Source: Actinomyces lilanjuaniae
GTDB lineage: Bacteria; Actinomycetota; Actinomycetes; Actinomycetales; Actinomycetaceae
Reading direction: 5' to 3'
Length of the DNA: 64,000 bases
Assembly (NCBI RefSeq): GCF_003606385.1
Contig: NZ_CP032514.1
Span: forward strand, 806,001 to 870,000
The notes beneath the pieces are model-generated. The model made no database searches, had not been told where the DNA came from, and worked only from the letters and a program-made list of their open reading frames with translations. Of the stretch, positions 1 to 9,107 are shown piece after piece. The translations under genes were made by a program, and so were the position numbers. Within the stretch, counting starts at the first letter, position 1. Every line of letters begins with the position of its first letter.

Positions 1-223
1 CGTCCTCGTCCTCGCTGAGTGTCCCTGCGGCGACCATGGCGCGGGTGGAGGCCAGCTGGCGCTGGATGTAGTCCTCCAGGGCCTGGTCCTCGATCCGCCA
101 CAGCCTGCGCGCTCCTACCTGGATGGCGGGCAGGTCGCCGGAGCGGATGAGGGCGCGCACTCCCTGGGCGGAGAGCTGGAGTTGCTCGGCGACGTCGGCG
201 ATGGTGAGGAAGCGTGCGCTCAT
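1..223 (-). CDS. Helix-turn-helix (excisionase/MerR-like) DNA-binding protein, C-terminus cut by window edge
   Basis: The minus-strand frame opens with ATG at 221-223 and stays open to the window edge, giving 74 visible residues. It begins MSARFLTIADVAEQLQLS, continues with a recognition-helix-like VRALIRSGDLPAIQVG and then RRLWRIEDQALEDYI. This is the layout of the small helix-turn-helix family shared by phage excisionases and the actinobacterial BldC-like regulators, where the last motif is the wing and start of the third helix. Such proteins bind DNA as dimers and usually act as regulators. It is divergent from the SAF/ATPase pair and shares the 112 bp intergenic region with it, so it might control that pair, but this is inference. 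The C-terminus and total length are unknown. Confidence 0.8.
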   Translation of the reverse strand, partial: MSARFLTIADVAEQLQLSAQGVRALIRSGDLPAIQVGARRLWRIEDQALEDYIQRQLASTRAMVAAGTLSEDED

Positions 224-283
224 GAAGTGATGATCTCACTCTCGCGCCCAGGACGCCATCATCGAATAGTTCTGTGGATAACC

Positions 284-312
284 TTGCTTTATTGGCGTGT
301 GTCGAGGATGAT
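284..312 (+). promoter_or_regulatory. Putative promoter for the SAF-domain gene
   Basis: TTGCTT at 284-289 and GATGAT at 307-312 are separated by 17 bases. They sit just before an excellent ribosome binding site (AAGGAGG at 324-330) and the ATG at 336. Spacing and position fit a housekeeping sigma-70-type promoter; the -10 match is only moderate. Confidence 0.35.
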
Positions 313-335
313 CTTACGCGACCAAGGAGGATGCC

Positions 336-1043
336 ATGACGCCGCCCCGCCCTCAGTCCCACCATGTACCCCACCGCGCGGGCACCCAGCGCCGCGCCCC
401 GACAGCCCCTGGCGCCGTCCTGCCTGGAAGGACCCGCGGCTCTCCGGCGGCATCGCCCTCATCGGTGCCGCTGTCGCCCTGGGGCCTGGGCGGTTGACGC
501 GGCGGCAGACACCACGCAGGTATACGTCCTCAGCCAGGACGTGCCTCCGGGTACCGACCTGGAGGTGGAGGGGTGCTCACCACCGTGGCGGCCCACCCGG
601 GGACCCAGGCCTACGTCGAGGTCGGTGACCTGCCCCAGGGCGCGGTGGCCACGCGCTCCCTCAGCCGCGGCGAGCTGCTGCCACGCCAGGCCGTGGGCTC
701 CAGTGAGGACCTGGAGCTGCGTCGGGTGGTCCTGGAGGTGGCCACGCCCCTGACCACGGGCACGGGACCCGGCGACGAGGTGGATCTGTGGCTCCTGCCG
801 GACGACACCCGGGGGCAGTCCGCCTCCCAGGAGTCCCAGGAGGAGCAGTCGGCCCAGGCAGAGGAGGTCGCCACAGGCCTGGTGGTCGTCGAGGTCACCG
901 AGGCCTCGGCAGCCATGGTCGGGCTGCCCGGTACCAGCGTGGAGGTGGCCGTTCCCGACTCTGTGCTGGCCTCGGTACTGACCTCGGTGGGCCAGGGCAG
1001 GTCACTGGCCCTGGTTCCAGCGGGCCAGGAGCCGGTGCGGTGA
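336..1043 (+). pseudogene. SAF-domain (CpaB/FlgA-like) protein, reading frame broken three times, probably by homopolymer deletions
   Basis: An AAGGAGG Shine-Dalgarno precedes ATG 336. The recognisable protein runs through three frames. First come a Pro-rich start and PAWKDPRLSGGIALIGAA, a cytoplasmic leader and membrane segment. Next is WAVDAAADTTQVYVLSQDV, the entry to the SAF domain, then VEVGDLPQGAVATRSLSRGE, the SAF core, and a C-terminal half ending at TGA 1041-1043. Restoring one base in each of three runs (CCCC 369-372, GGGG 481-484, GGGG 570-573) rejoins everything into one protein of about 236 residues. SAF proteins of this type (RcpB/CpaB-like) are membrane-anchored, periplasm-facing partners of Tad/Flp pilus ATPases. 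The next gene starts at 1040 inside this stop codon, so the two are translationally coupled. Sequencing error is the simpler explanation, but a true pseudogene cannot be excluded. Confidence 0.7.
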
Positions 1044-2884
1044 GCACGCCGCGCGCCGGCGTCCTCCTGGCCCTCAGTGGTGAGGACGCTGAGATCGTGC
1101 GGGCGCTGGACCAGGCGGGCAGCGGGCTGAGCGTGGTGCGCCGCTGCGCCGACCTGCCCGAGCTGCTGTCGGCGGGCATGGCAGGGCTGGCCTCCCTCGT
1201 CGTCCTGGACACCGGCTTCGAGGAGATCGACCGCACCGTCCTCGACAGGCTGGGCCGGGCAGGCCTGAGCGGCCTCCTGCTGGTCGAGCCGGGTGAGCAG
1301 GAGCGCTGGCGCAGCGTGGGCTGGCTCGTGGAGCGCCGTGACGCCCCCGCTACACAGGTGCGTGGCCTGCTCCAGGACCTGGCCCGCTCACGTGCCGGGC
1401 AGCCCGAGCAGCCTGGCCGAGCTGAGCAGCCTGGCCAGGCTGGTCAGCTCCAGGACCACTGGCCTGCACAGGCGGGCGAGGCGGTGCAGGGGGCTGGAGC
1501 GCCTCTCGTCGCGGGTTCCTCGTCCACCCCCGGCTCCCGGCTCTCGTCCCTGCCACCGGGGCTGCACTCGCCCGCACCCGCCCCGGGAGGACCTGGAGCC
1601 GCGTCGGGCGTCCCGGAGGAGGTCCCCTGGTCACCGCAGGCGCCCGTGGCGGGGTCGGGCGGTGAGGGGGTGCCTCCCGGTGAGGCCCTGGGCAGGCTCG
1701 CTGTCGTATGGGGGACCCACGGCGCCCCCGGGCGCTCCACGGTGGCGGCCTCCCTGGCGCACGGGCTGGCCAGCGCCGGAGGAGCAGTCCTTGCCGACGC
1801 CGACGTGGAGGCCCCCTGCCTGGTCCAGCTCCTGGGCATGCCAGACGACTCCTCGGCGCTGGCAGGTGCTGCCCGCCTGGCCACCCACGGCAGGCTGGAC
1901 GCAGAGTCCTTCAGCAGGTTCCTGGCGTCGGCGGGCACCAACCTCCACCTTCTGGCCGGGCTGGGTCGTGCCGGGCGGTGGCGTGAGCTGCCTGCGGCCT
2001 CCATGACCGAGGTGTGGCTCCAGTGCCGCCGGGCCGCCGCCTGGACCGTGGTAGACGTGTCCGGCGGTCCCCTTGAGGACGAGACCGACGGCTTCACCTT
2101 CGAGCCGGGGCGCTCGGCGGTCGCCTGCGACCTTGTGTCGGCGGCCGACGTCGTGGTCGTCGTGGGGGCGGCCGACCCGGTCGGGGTCAGGCGGCTCGTC
2201 CAGCTCCTGGCCGACCTGGACACCGTCACCACCACGGGGACCAGGACGGAGGTCGTGGTCAACCGGGTCCGGGCCTCCGCCGCCGGACCCGCTCCTCACC
2301 GGGCTGTTCGTGAGGCTGTGGAGCGCTACGGGGGCGTGAGCCGGGTCGTGCTGCTCCCTGAGGACGCGGCCGCTGCTGACAGGGCGTTGCTTGAGGGGCG
2401 CAGCGTCCTGGACGCCGCCCCCACCAGTGCCCTGGGACGGGCGTTAGCCGATTTGGTGGACCGGGTGGACCCGCGTGCGGGCGCAGCCGCTCGTGCGCGG
2501 GGGCAGTCGCAGGGCCGGGGGCCGCGCAGGCTGTGGGCAGCGCTGCGAGCCCGGCAGGGGCAGGTGCCGGGGTGGCAGAGGACCCGCCAGGAGCCACGAG
2601 CGCGGGCACGACGACGACCCGCAGCGATGGTGAGCCAGTGGGAGGCACCTCCTCCTGATCCGACAAGCCCGCCGGAGCCGACAAGCCCTCTTGGGCCACC
2701 ACACCCGCCTGAGCCGCCGCCACCACCCCTCCAGCCGGGACCGCCGCCTCCGCCCCCGCCTGAGCCGCCCGGGACGCTGCCGGTGGCCGAGGACCTCTCC
2801 GGGTCCTCAGGGCCACCCGGTGGGCAGCTGGTCAGGGATGCGCAGGCCTCCCTGGAGCGTCGTCGAGGACGCCACCGCCGCTGA
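1040..2884 (+). CDS. CpaE/MinD-like P-loop ATPase with proline-rich tail
   Basis: GTG at 1040 overlaps the stop of the SAF gene (GTGA), giving 614 residues. The N-terminal third looks like a receiver-type/CpaE N-domain and runs into an Ala/Gly/Gln-rich linker. A deviant Walker A (GTHGAPGRST, about residues 225-234) starts the SIMIBI-class ATPase domain. VVDVSGG and VVVVVGAADPVGVRR follow as Walker-B-like and switch regions, as in CpaE, MinD and ParA relatives. A strongly proline-rich segment lies at about residues 533-578, before the basic C-terminus. CpaE-type proteins help localise Tad pilus machinery at the inner membrane. The SAF partner upstream supports that role, but no CpaF or pilin gene is in view. 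The P-loop lacks the usual KGG..GK order, with Arg in the Lys position, so ATPase activity is uncertain. Confidence 0.75.
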   Translation: MSTPRAGVLLALSGEDAEIVRALDQAGSGLSVVRRCADLPELLSAGMAGLASLVVLDTGFEEIDRTVLDRLGRAGLSGLLLVEPGEQERWRSVGWLVERRDAPATQVRGLLQDLARSRAGQPEQPGRAEQPGQAGQLQDHWPAQAGEAVQGAGAPLVAGSSSTPGSRLSSLPPGLHSPAPAPGGPGAASGVPEEVPWSPQAPVAGSGGEGVPPGEALGRLAVVWGTHGAPGRSTVAASLAHGLASAGGAVLADADVEAPCLVQLLGMPDDSSALAGAARLATHGRLDAESFSRFLASAGTNLHLLAGLGRAGRWRELPAASMTEVWLQCRRAAAWTVVDVSGGPLEDETDGFTFEPGRSAVACDLVSAADVVVVVGAADPVGVRRLVQLLADLDTVTTTGTRTEVVVNRVRASAAGPAPHRAVREAVERYGGVSRVVLLPEDAAAADRALLEGRSVLDAAPTSALGRALADLVDRVDPRAGAAARARGQSQGRGPRRLWAALRARQGQVPGWQRTRQEPRARARRRPAAMVSQWEAPPPDPTSPPEPTSPLGPPHPPEPPPPPLQPGPPPPPPPEPPGTLPVAEDLSGSSGPPGGQLVRDAQASLERRRGRHRR

Positions 2885-2928
2885 CGGTACCGTTCCCGGC
2901 CCGGTACCGCCTCAGGCACACTAGGGGC

Positions 2929-3399
2929 ATGCGTGTCTTCCTTCCCGCCACCGCGACGGACCTGCGGGCCGAGTCTCTCAGCCCCCGCCTGGCCCACGCC
3001 GCCACCCCCACCCTGGCCCGGGCACTGCCGGAGGAGGACCAGGAGGGCCTGGAGGTCGCAGCCTCCCTGTGCGCGGCGGACGCCTCCCTGCTCCTGCTGG
3101 CCCAGCCCGGTGCGGCCCGCCACGCAGACCGGCGCGTGGTCATTGCCGCCGACGCCGCCGACGATACTGTGCGCGAGCTGGACCCCGGCCAGGACGTGCT
3201 CCCGGGGACGGTGGAGGTCACGGTCGCGGTCGACTGGCAGGACGTGGCCGCGATCTTTGTCGACGACGCCCAGGCGCAGGCTGACGTGCGGGCCGCTCGA
3301 CACGGCGACGAGGAGGCCTTTGAGCGCGCCGCGCAGGCGGACCTCCTGTGGTACGACGTCACCGAGCGCGACCACCTGGCTGACGACCTCGGTGCCTGA
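2929..3399 (+). CDS. DUF6912 family protein
   Basis: This 156-residue acidic protein starts at ATG 2929 and opens MRVFLPATATDLRAESLSPR. It carries the segments RRVVIAADAADDTV and VEVTVAVDWQDVAAIFVDD. This matches the conserved actinobacterial family DUF6912, to my recollection; members are small cytoplasmic proteins of unknown function and usually this length. No signal peptide or membrane segment is visible. It lies 44 bp after the CpaE-like gene and is convergent with sbcC, whose stop is 37 bp away. No function is proposed. Confidence 0.7.
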   Translation: MRVFLPATATDLRAESLSPRLAHAATPTLARALPEEDQEGLEVAASLCAADASLLLLAQPGAARHADRRVVIAADAADDTVRELDPGQDVLPGTVEVTVAVDWQDVAAIFVDDAQAQADVRAARHGDEEAFERAAQADLLWYDVTERDHLADDLGA

Positions 3400-3436
3400 G
3401 CGCATAGGTGCCACCTGGCGGGCTGCCTCACCGACC

Positions 3437-6400
3437 TCACCGCACGACCCTCAGCGTGGACCCGCCGGAGGGCGAGCGGCGCACCTGAACCTGGTCGGCG
3501 ACCTGGTGGCGCAGCTCCTCGACATGGGAGACGATGCCCACGGTCCTGCCCCCGGCGCGCAGACGCTCCACCTGGGCCATGACAGCCTGGAGCGTCTCCG
3601 GGTCCAGGCTGCCGAAGCCCTCGTCGATGAACAGCGTGTCCAGGGTGGTACCCCCTGACTCTGCGGCGACGACGTCGGCCAGTGCCAGCGCCAGGGCCAG
3701 GGAGACGTAGAACGTCTCCCCGCCCGACAGAGTCCGAGGGTCGCGACGGTGCTCGCCCGCCAGGTGGTCGGTGACAGCCAGCCCCAGCCCCCTGCGGCGG
3801 GAGCGCGAGCCGGTCTCCTCCGCGACCCGGACCAGCTCGTAGCGGCCGGAGGACATCTGTGCCAGCCGCTCGTTAGCGAAGACGAGGACTTCCTCGAAGC
3901 GGGTCTGGAGCACCCAGGTGGCCAGCGGGGTTGCCTGGGGGTTGTCCCCCCTGGCCAGCCTGGCGACCTGGCGCAGGGGGGCGTGATGGCGCAGCGCCTC
4001 CTGGTAGGCGCGGGCCGCGGACTCCACCCCCTGGCAGCCGCGCTCCAGGTGGGCGCGGGCCTCCTGCCTCCTGGCGTGGTGGTCTGCAGCCTCCTGGTGG
4101 CGGGCCTGCGCGAGCCGGAGGAGCCGACCGGCCTCCTGCGGGTCGGCCTCCTCGGCACCGGTGAGGGTGGCGACCTGCGGGTCAGCCAGCCCCGCCCTCA
4201 CACGCTCCCGCTGCGCGTGAGCGTCACGCACCCTGGTGGCCAGGGCCTGGCGGGCACCGGGGTCCAGGAGGGCCAGCCGGACCTCCTGGGTGGTGGTAAA
4301 GCCCTCCTCCTCCAGGGCCTCCACCAGCTCCTCACCAGCCTGCGCGGCTGTCTCCAGCGCGACCTGCGCCTGCCTGACCGTCAGGGAGGCGGTCTCCGCG
4401 GCCTCGGCCTGCGCCAGAACGGCTGCGGCCCTGGCCGCCACGCTCGGCCAGGAGCCGCGGGCCTGCTCGTAGGAGCTCCTGTCCTGCTCCAGCTGGCTGC
4501 GGTCGGCCTCCAGCCTGCTGCGTGAGGCGGTCAGGGCGGTGCGCGCACGGTCGTGCTCGCTGCGCAGGCGCTGGCTGGCGGCGTCGAAGTCGGCCAGGCG
4601 CGACGCGGCGACCTGGGCCTGGCCTGCCAGGACACGGGCCTCCTCCAGGGCCTGGCGGGCCTCCTCCAGGCGGGTCTGCGCCTCCTGCAGGCTCAGGCCC
4701 GCCGTGGCCTGGCGGGTCTCCTCCAGACGGTCCTGGCAGGTCCTGACCAGCTGACGGGCCTCCACCAGGTTGCTGTCCGCCTGGTCCTGGTAGGCCTCGG
4801 CCTCCTCGACCTGCTCGCGCGTGGTGCCCTGGTCAGCACCTGGCGCGGGGTCCGGGTGGTCCAGGGAGCCACAGACCGGGCAGGGGGTGTCCTGCCTGAG
4901 CTCGGCCGCCAGCGCCCCCGCAGCCGAGGCGATCCACCGCACCCGGGTGTCCTGGACCCGGGCGGCGGCCTGCAGGGCCGCCTGACTCGCCGTGGCCAGG
5001 GCCTGGTTGTGGTGGTCCAGCCGGGCCTCCAGCCGAGGGAGGTCGCTCACCGCCTGGTACTGCTCCTGGCACAGGCTGTAGCGGTGCTCCAGCTCAGTGA
5101 GGCGGCTGCGGGCGTCGCGGGTGGCCTCAAGATCCTCGACCAGGGCTGAGCGCTGCTCCGGGTGACCGGCCAGGGCCTTGGCCTGGTCGGTGAGCTCGCG
5201 CTCCTGGCGGGCAAGGTCGTGGCAGCGCTCCTGGAGGTCCAGCTCGCGTGCCGTGAGGTCGGCCTCCTGGGCGGCCAGCGCCTCCAGGTGACCGTGCTCC
5301 TGGCGCAGCCGGTGGGCACGCCGGTCCACGGCCCGGGTGCTCAGGGCGGTCTCCTCCGGGCCGGTGCCGGTGCTTGCGGGGGCTGAGGTGCTCAGCGCGC
5401 GGAGGCGACGTCGTGCCTCGCGGCGCACGGGTTCCAGGAGGGCGTCCAGCGTCTCCCCTCCGGCCTCCTCCACGGCCCCCGCCGGTATCTCCTCCACGGC
5501 CTCCACGGCCTTGCCCGGGCTGGGGGCCTGACCCGTGCCGGGCTGCGCCCCCGCCTCCTCCAGGGCGCTGACGGCGGTGGACGCCCTGGCTCGGGCGGCC
5601 TCGGTCGAGCGCAGCACCGCGACGACGCGGTCAGCCCTGGCAGCGTCCTCCAGATGCCTGGCAGCCTCCGCGTCCTGGTCGGCACGCTCGTCAAGGGCCT
5701 GCTGGTCGGCCAGGAGGGCACGGCGGCGCTCCAGACGCTCGTGGAGGCTGCGCGCCTCCTCGTACCTGTGCTGGGCCTGCTGCAGCTCCTCCTGGGCCGT
5801 CTGCGCCGTGCTTGCGGCCAGGTCGACCACCTGGAGGGACAGCGTGCGCAGCCTGGCGGTCACGTGGCACAGTGCCTCAGGATCGGGCTCGGCCGCGGCG
5901 AGCGCGGCCTCCAGCTCCTCTGCCAGCGCACCGGCCCAGGCTGCGTGGGCTGCCGGAGGCTCGGGCGCAGCCTCCCCGGTGGTGGGGGCTGCGACTGGGC
6001 AGGTCCCGGCTGTCGACGCCTCCGCCGGCCCTTGTGCTGATCCCTGGTCTGCTGATCCCTGTGTCGGCTGTGGAGCCTGCGGGGTACTGAGGAGTGGCTC
6101 CAGCCCCAGGGCTAGCGTGCGGCCCTGGGCCCGCAGGGCGGTGGCAGCCTCCTCCACCGCCCTGGTCCCCGCCCTGGAGGCCTCGGCCAGATGGGACTGG
6201 AGGGAGTCGTACACGCCGGTGCCGAAGACGTCCTGGAGAAGCTCCTGGCGCTGCGAGGAGTCGGCACGCAGGAATCGGGCGAACTTTCCCTGCGGCAGGA
6301 CGACGGTCTGGGTCAGCTGCTCCCGGCTCAGTCCCACGACACGCCTGATCTCCGCGTCTGCCTCGCCGACACGGGTCACGGGCTCCTCCACGGGCTGGCC

Positions 6401-6775
6401 CTGTGGGTGGGCGAGGCGCCACAGCCTGACGGTCCCGTGCTCGGTGGTGGTGCCCTGCCCTCGCTTCTTGGGCCGCTCGTAGCCGGGGGTGCGACGTATG
6501 CGGTACACGCCTGCGGTGGTGGAGATGACGAGCTCGACGGCGCTGCCCGCCTGCGGGGGCAGGAGGGTGGAGCGTATCCGCTGCCTGGAGGAGTCGGAGG
6601 TGTCCGCCACGTCACCGTAGAGGGCGAAGACGATGGCGTCGATGACAGTGGACTTGCCCGAGCCCGTGGGACCGGTCAGCAGGAAGCGCCCCGAGTCGCT
6701 GAAGGCGTCAAAGTCGATGGTCTCGGTACCTGCGTAGGGTCCGATCCCGGTCATGGTCAGGTGGTGGATCCTCAC
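3437..6775 (-). CDS. sbcC: Exonuclease SbcC (SMC/Rad50-type ATPase)
   Basis: This is the large subunit of the SbcCD nuclease, which opens and trims DNA hairpins and double-strand ends in the cytoplasm. From GTG 6775 it is 1112 residues. It has an N-terminal Walker A (GPTGSGKST, residues 35-43), very long Gln/Glu/Ala-rich coiled coils, and a zinc hook CPVC near residue 632 at the coiled-coil apex. The ABC signature is LSGGETFYVSLALALAL and Walker B is LDTLFIDEGFGSLD near the C-terminus. GTG 6775 was chosen because it overlaps the sbcD stop (TGA 6774-6772), the usual coupling for this pair; the open frame extends further upstream only as a shadow of sbcD. The Ala/Glu-rich coils carry a low-complexity insert around residues 220-260. 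Confidence 0.95.
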   Translation of the reverse strand: MRIHHLTMTGIGPYAGTETIDFDAFSDSGRFLLTGPTGSGKSTVIDAIVFALYGDVADTSDSSRQRIRSTLLPPQAGSAVELVISTTAGVYRIRRTPGYERPKKRGQGTTTEHGTVRLWRLAHPQGQPVEEPVTRVGEADAEIRRVVGLSREQLTQTVVLPQGKFARFLRADSSQRQELLQDVFGTGVYDSLQSHLAEASRAGTRAVEEAATALRAQGRTLALGLEPLLSTPQAPQPTQGSADQGSAQGPAEASTAGTCPVAAPTTGEAAPEPPAAHAAWAGALAEELEAALAAAEPDPEALCHVTARLRTLSLQVVDLAASTAQTAQEELQQAQHRYEEARSLHERLERRRALLADQQALDERADQDAEAARHLEDAARADRVVAVLRSTEAARARASTAVSALEEAGAQPGTGQAPSPGKAVEAVEEIPAGAVEEAGGETLDALLEPVRREARRRLRALSTSAPASTGTGPEETALSTRAVDRRAHRLRQEHGHLEALAAQEADLTARELDLQERCHDLARQERELTDQAKALAGHPEQRSALVEDLEATRDARSRLTELEHRYSLCQEQYQAVSDLPRLEARLDHHNQALATASQAALQAAARVQDTRVRWIASAAGALAAELRQDTPCPVCGSLDHPDPAPGADQGTTREQVEEAEAYQDQADSNLVEARQLVRTCQDRLEETRQATAGLSLQEAQTRLEEARQALEEARVLAGQAQVAASRLADFDAASQRLRSEHDRARTALTASRSRLEADRSQLEQDRSSYEQARGSWPSVAARAAAVLAQAEAAETASLTVRQAQVALETAAQAGEELVEALEEEGFTTTQEVRLALLDPGARQALATRVRDAHAQRERVRAGLADPQVATLTGAEEADPQEAGRLLRLAQARHQEAADHHARRQEARAHLERGCQGVESAARAYQEALRHHAPLRQVARLARGDNPQATPLATWVLQTRFEEVLVFANERLAQMSSGRYELVRVAEETGSRSRRRGLGLAVTDHLAGEHRRDPRTLSGGETFYVSLALALALADVVAAESGGTTLDTLFIDEGFGSLDPETLQAVMAQVERLRAGGRTVGIVSHVEELRHQVADQVQVRRSPSGGSTLRVVR

Positions 6776-8124
6776 GAGCCGCTCCGCTGCTGGGCCAGGA
6801 CGGCCTCGTAGGCGTGCCACACGGCGGAGCGCTCGGCCTGGTCCGGGGGGCGGCCGCCTACGTCGGTGAGAAATCTGGTGGCCACCTCCACAGGGTCCGC
6901 GGCGGCGGTGACACCCACCTGCTCTCGCAGCCCGGGTGCGGGAGCCTCGTGGTGGAAGGCCAGCAGCCCGGGGAAGCGGGTCCGCAGGGTCGCCAGGGCG
7001 CCGGGCGGGCGCTCCCCCCGCAGAACGACGCGCACCCACGAGTCCGTCCCGGTGGCGTCCTGGGTGGCGGGGGAGAGGAGCTCGTCCATCGTGCCCTCCA
7101 CGGTGCGGACGTGGTGGCGGACCGGGACGGGGACGCGCTCCAGGGCGGTGACACCGCGCGGGCCGACGTCGAGCAGCACCGAGGACTTGGCGGCGTCGGC
7201 CTCCTCAAAGGACAGGGCCAGCGGGGAGCCGGGGTAGACCAGGCGCGGTCCCGGCCCCGCCGCCCCGGGGGCGGGAGATACCTCCTGGGGGCGGTGCAGG
7301 TGCCCCAGGGCCACGTAGTCGATGCCGCCGCAGGCCTGGGCCAGCGGCGAGCCGCCTGCAGTGGTGAAGACCTGCGCGGGTACTGCGTCCACGCCCCCCA
7401 CCCGGATGTCCCGCTCGGACTCGCTGGCCCGGCCGCCCACGACGAAGGTGTGGGCCATGACCAGGCTGGGCAGACGCCGCGAGCGGGCCGAACGCGTGCG
7501 CTCCAGGTCGGCTGCGACCAGGCGAAGCGCGGCGCTGACGACGGCCTCGTGGGAGCGGGGCAGGAGCGGGGGGCCGTCGGCAGCCGCTGCGGTGTCCCGA
7601 CCACTTCCCTCCTCAGGACTGGCCTGGCCCGGCTCCTGGAAGGGGCCACGGGCGTCCTGCCTGCCCGGGCGCTCGCCCAGGAGCTCAGCCAGCACAGGCG
7701 GCAGTGACTGCCGGGCGGCGTCGGGGTCCAGGTAGGGCAGGGCGTGCACCACCGCCGCCTCGTGGCCCTGCGCGTCGGGCAGGACGACGCCGCGGCCCAC
7801 GTCCGTGGCACGGGCACGGATAAGGAGGTGGTCGGTCATGAGGTCGGCGGCGAAGCCCAGGCGACGGGCCGAGTCGTGGTTGCCGGGTATGAGGACGACC
7901 CGGGTGATCTCGGTCAGGCGACGCAGCGCCTCATCCAGGAGGCTGACGGCGGCTGCGGGCGGCAGGGCGCGGTCGTAGACGTCCCCGGCCACGAGCACGG
8001 CGTCCACGAGCTCCTCTCGCGCCAGCGTCACCAGGTGGTCGATGAAGGCGGCGTGGTCGTCGTCAAGCACCTGGCCGTGGAAGCTGCGCCCCAGGTGCCA
8101 GTCCGAGGTGTGGAGGATCCGCAT
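6772..8124 (-). CDS. sbcD: Exonuclease SbcD (Mre11-type metallophosphoesterase)
   Basis: This is the nuclease subunit of SbcCD. It has 450 residues and starts MRILHTSDWHLGRSF. The metal-binding phosphoesterase motifs are visible in order: DWH (8-10), GDVYDR (about 48-53), GNHDS (about 82-86), a later histidine region (VVHALPYL) and YVALGHLHRPQ. An Ala/Gly/Pro-rich low-complexity insert interrupts the middle (about residues 150-180) and makes the protein slightly longer than the common 390-420 residues. It overlaps sbcC by 4 bases and is transcribed with it. About 140 bases separate it from uppP upstream; nothing else was recognised there apart from the terminator-like repeat at 8244-8269. Confidence 0.95.
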   Translation of the reverse strand: MRILHTSDWHLGRSFHGQVLDDDHAAFIDHLVTLAREELVDAVLVAGDVYDRALPPAAAVSLLDEALRRLTEITRVVLIPGNHDSARRLGFAADLMTDHLLIRARATDVGRGVVLPDAQGHEAAVVHALPYLDPDAARQSLPPVLAELLGERPGRQDARGPFQEPGQASPEEGSGRDTAAAADGPPLLPRSHEAVVSAALRLVAADLERTRSARSRRLPSLVMAHTFVVGGRASESERDIRVGGVDAVPAQVFTTAGGSPLAQACGGIDYVALGHLHRPQEVSPAPGAAGPGPRLVYPGSPLALSFEEADAAKSSVLLDVGPRGVTALERVPVPVRHHVRTVEGTMDELLSPATQDATGTDSWVRVVLRGERPPGALATLRTRFPGLLAFHHEAPAPGLREQVGVTAAADPVEVATRFLTDVGGRPPDQAERSAVWHAYEAVLAQQRSGS

Positions 8125-8243
8125 GACGGCACCCTCTCACAGGGTGCCGACACCAGTGGGCAGCGCGCGGGGGCCGGGCAGGAGGGGCGTGCCGCCCCGG
8201 GGCAGGTTCGACCCGTAGGCGGCCTGGTGCGAGGCGTCCTGCG

Positions 8244-8269
8244 GACAGGCCTGTGGGGTCAGGCCTGTC
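8244..8269 (-). terminator. Terminator-like hairpin at the 3' end of uppP
   Basis: There is a perfect 10-bp inverted repeat (GACAGGCCTG / CAGGCCTGTC) with a 6-base loop TGGGGT. It overlaps the last bases of uppP. It has no U-tract, as is common for actinobacterial terminators. Confidence 0.55.
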
Positions 8270-9107
8270 AGGCGGCGACGACGCCGGTGCCCACCAGGAC
8301 CATGATGACCGCCCCGAGGGCCACGCGGTAGATGATGAAGGAAGTGAACTTGTTGGAGGAGACGAACTTCAGCAGCCAGGCGATAGTGGCGTAGGCCACC
8401 ACGCCGGACACGAGCGTGGCAATGAGGGTGGCGCTCCACCCGATGCTGGAGTGGCCGATCTCGCCCGCTGCCGTCACCGCCTCCAGCAGCCCGGCGGCCA
8501 CCAGGGCAGGTATCCCCATGAAGAAGGACAGCCTCGTAGCCGTCACCCGGTCAAAGCCCAGCAGCAGGCCTGCCGAGATGGTCGCGCCCGAGCGGGAGAT
8601 ACCGGGGAAGACGGGAGCCAGGGCCTGGAAGACGCCGATGGTCAGGGCGTCTCGGATGCCCACCTGCCGCATCCCCTTGCTGAGGTTCCTCTGCCGGTCC
8701 GCCAGCCACATGACGCCTGACCAGACGATGAGTGCCCCGGCGATGATCCACAGGGAGCGGGCCGTGACCTCGATAAAGGGCCGCAGGACCAGGCCCGCCA
8801 CCGCAACGGGAAGCGTGCCCAGGATGATTCCCCATCCCAGCGTGTAGTCGGGGTTGCTGCGGGCGCTGCTGTCCCTCAGGCCCTGCAGCCAGGCCGCCAC
8901 GATTCGCACGATGTCGTCCCAGAAGTAGATGATCGCGGCGATAATTGCGCCGATCTGGATGACCGCCGTGAAGGCGGTCATTCCTACCGAGTCAATGTCG
9001 TATCCGAGAAGCCGCTCCACAATATTGAGGTGGCCGGTGGAGGATACCGGAAGGAACTCGGTGACACCCTCGACGATGCCGAGGATGATGGCGTGCAGCC
9101 AGTTCAC
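8268..9107 (-). CDS. uppP: Undecaprenyl-diphosphate phosphatase UppP (BacA)
   Basis: This integral membrane enzyme dephosphorylates undecaprenyl pyrophosphate outside the membrane, recycling the lipid carrier for peptidoglycan and confers low-level bacitracin resistance. Its 279 residues are the family's normal size. Both diagnostic motifs are present: EGVTEFLPVSSTGH (residues 13-26), and PGISRSGATIS at about 167-177 containing the catalytic Ser/Arg. About eight hydrophobic segments are evident (for example FTAVIQIGAIIAAIIYFW). It stands alone on the minus strand, 176 bp downstream of hisN, and ends in a hairpin at 8244-8269. No frame problems were seen. Confidence 0.96.
   Translation of the reverse strand: MNWLHAIILGIVEGVTEFLPVSSTGHLNIVERLLGYDIDSVGMTAFTAVIQIGAIIAAIIYFWDDIVRIVAAWLQGLRDSSARSNPDYTLGWGIILGTLPVAVAGLVLRPFIEVTARSLWIIAGALIVWSGVMWLADRQRNLSKGMRQVGIRDALTIGVFQALAPVFPGISRSGATISAGLLLGFDRVTATRLSFFMGIPALVAAGLLEAVTAAGEIGHSSIGWSATLIATLVSGVVAYATIAWLLKFVSSNKFTSFIIYRVALGAVIMVLVGTGVVAA

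Noticed and set aside
788..1039. Upstream extension of the CpaE-like frame
   Set aside because: It overlaps the well-conserved SAF gene; GTG 1040 is the coupled start.
6776..7039. Upstream extension of the sbcC frame
   Set aside because: It is entirely within sbcD and has Arg/Gly-rich content; sbcC starts at GTG 6775.
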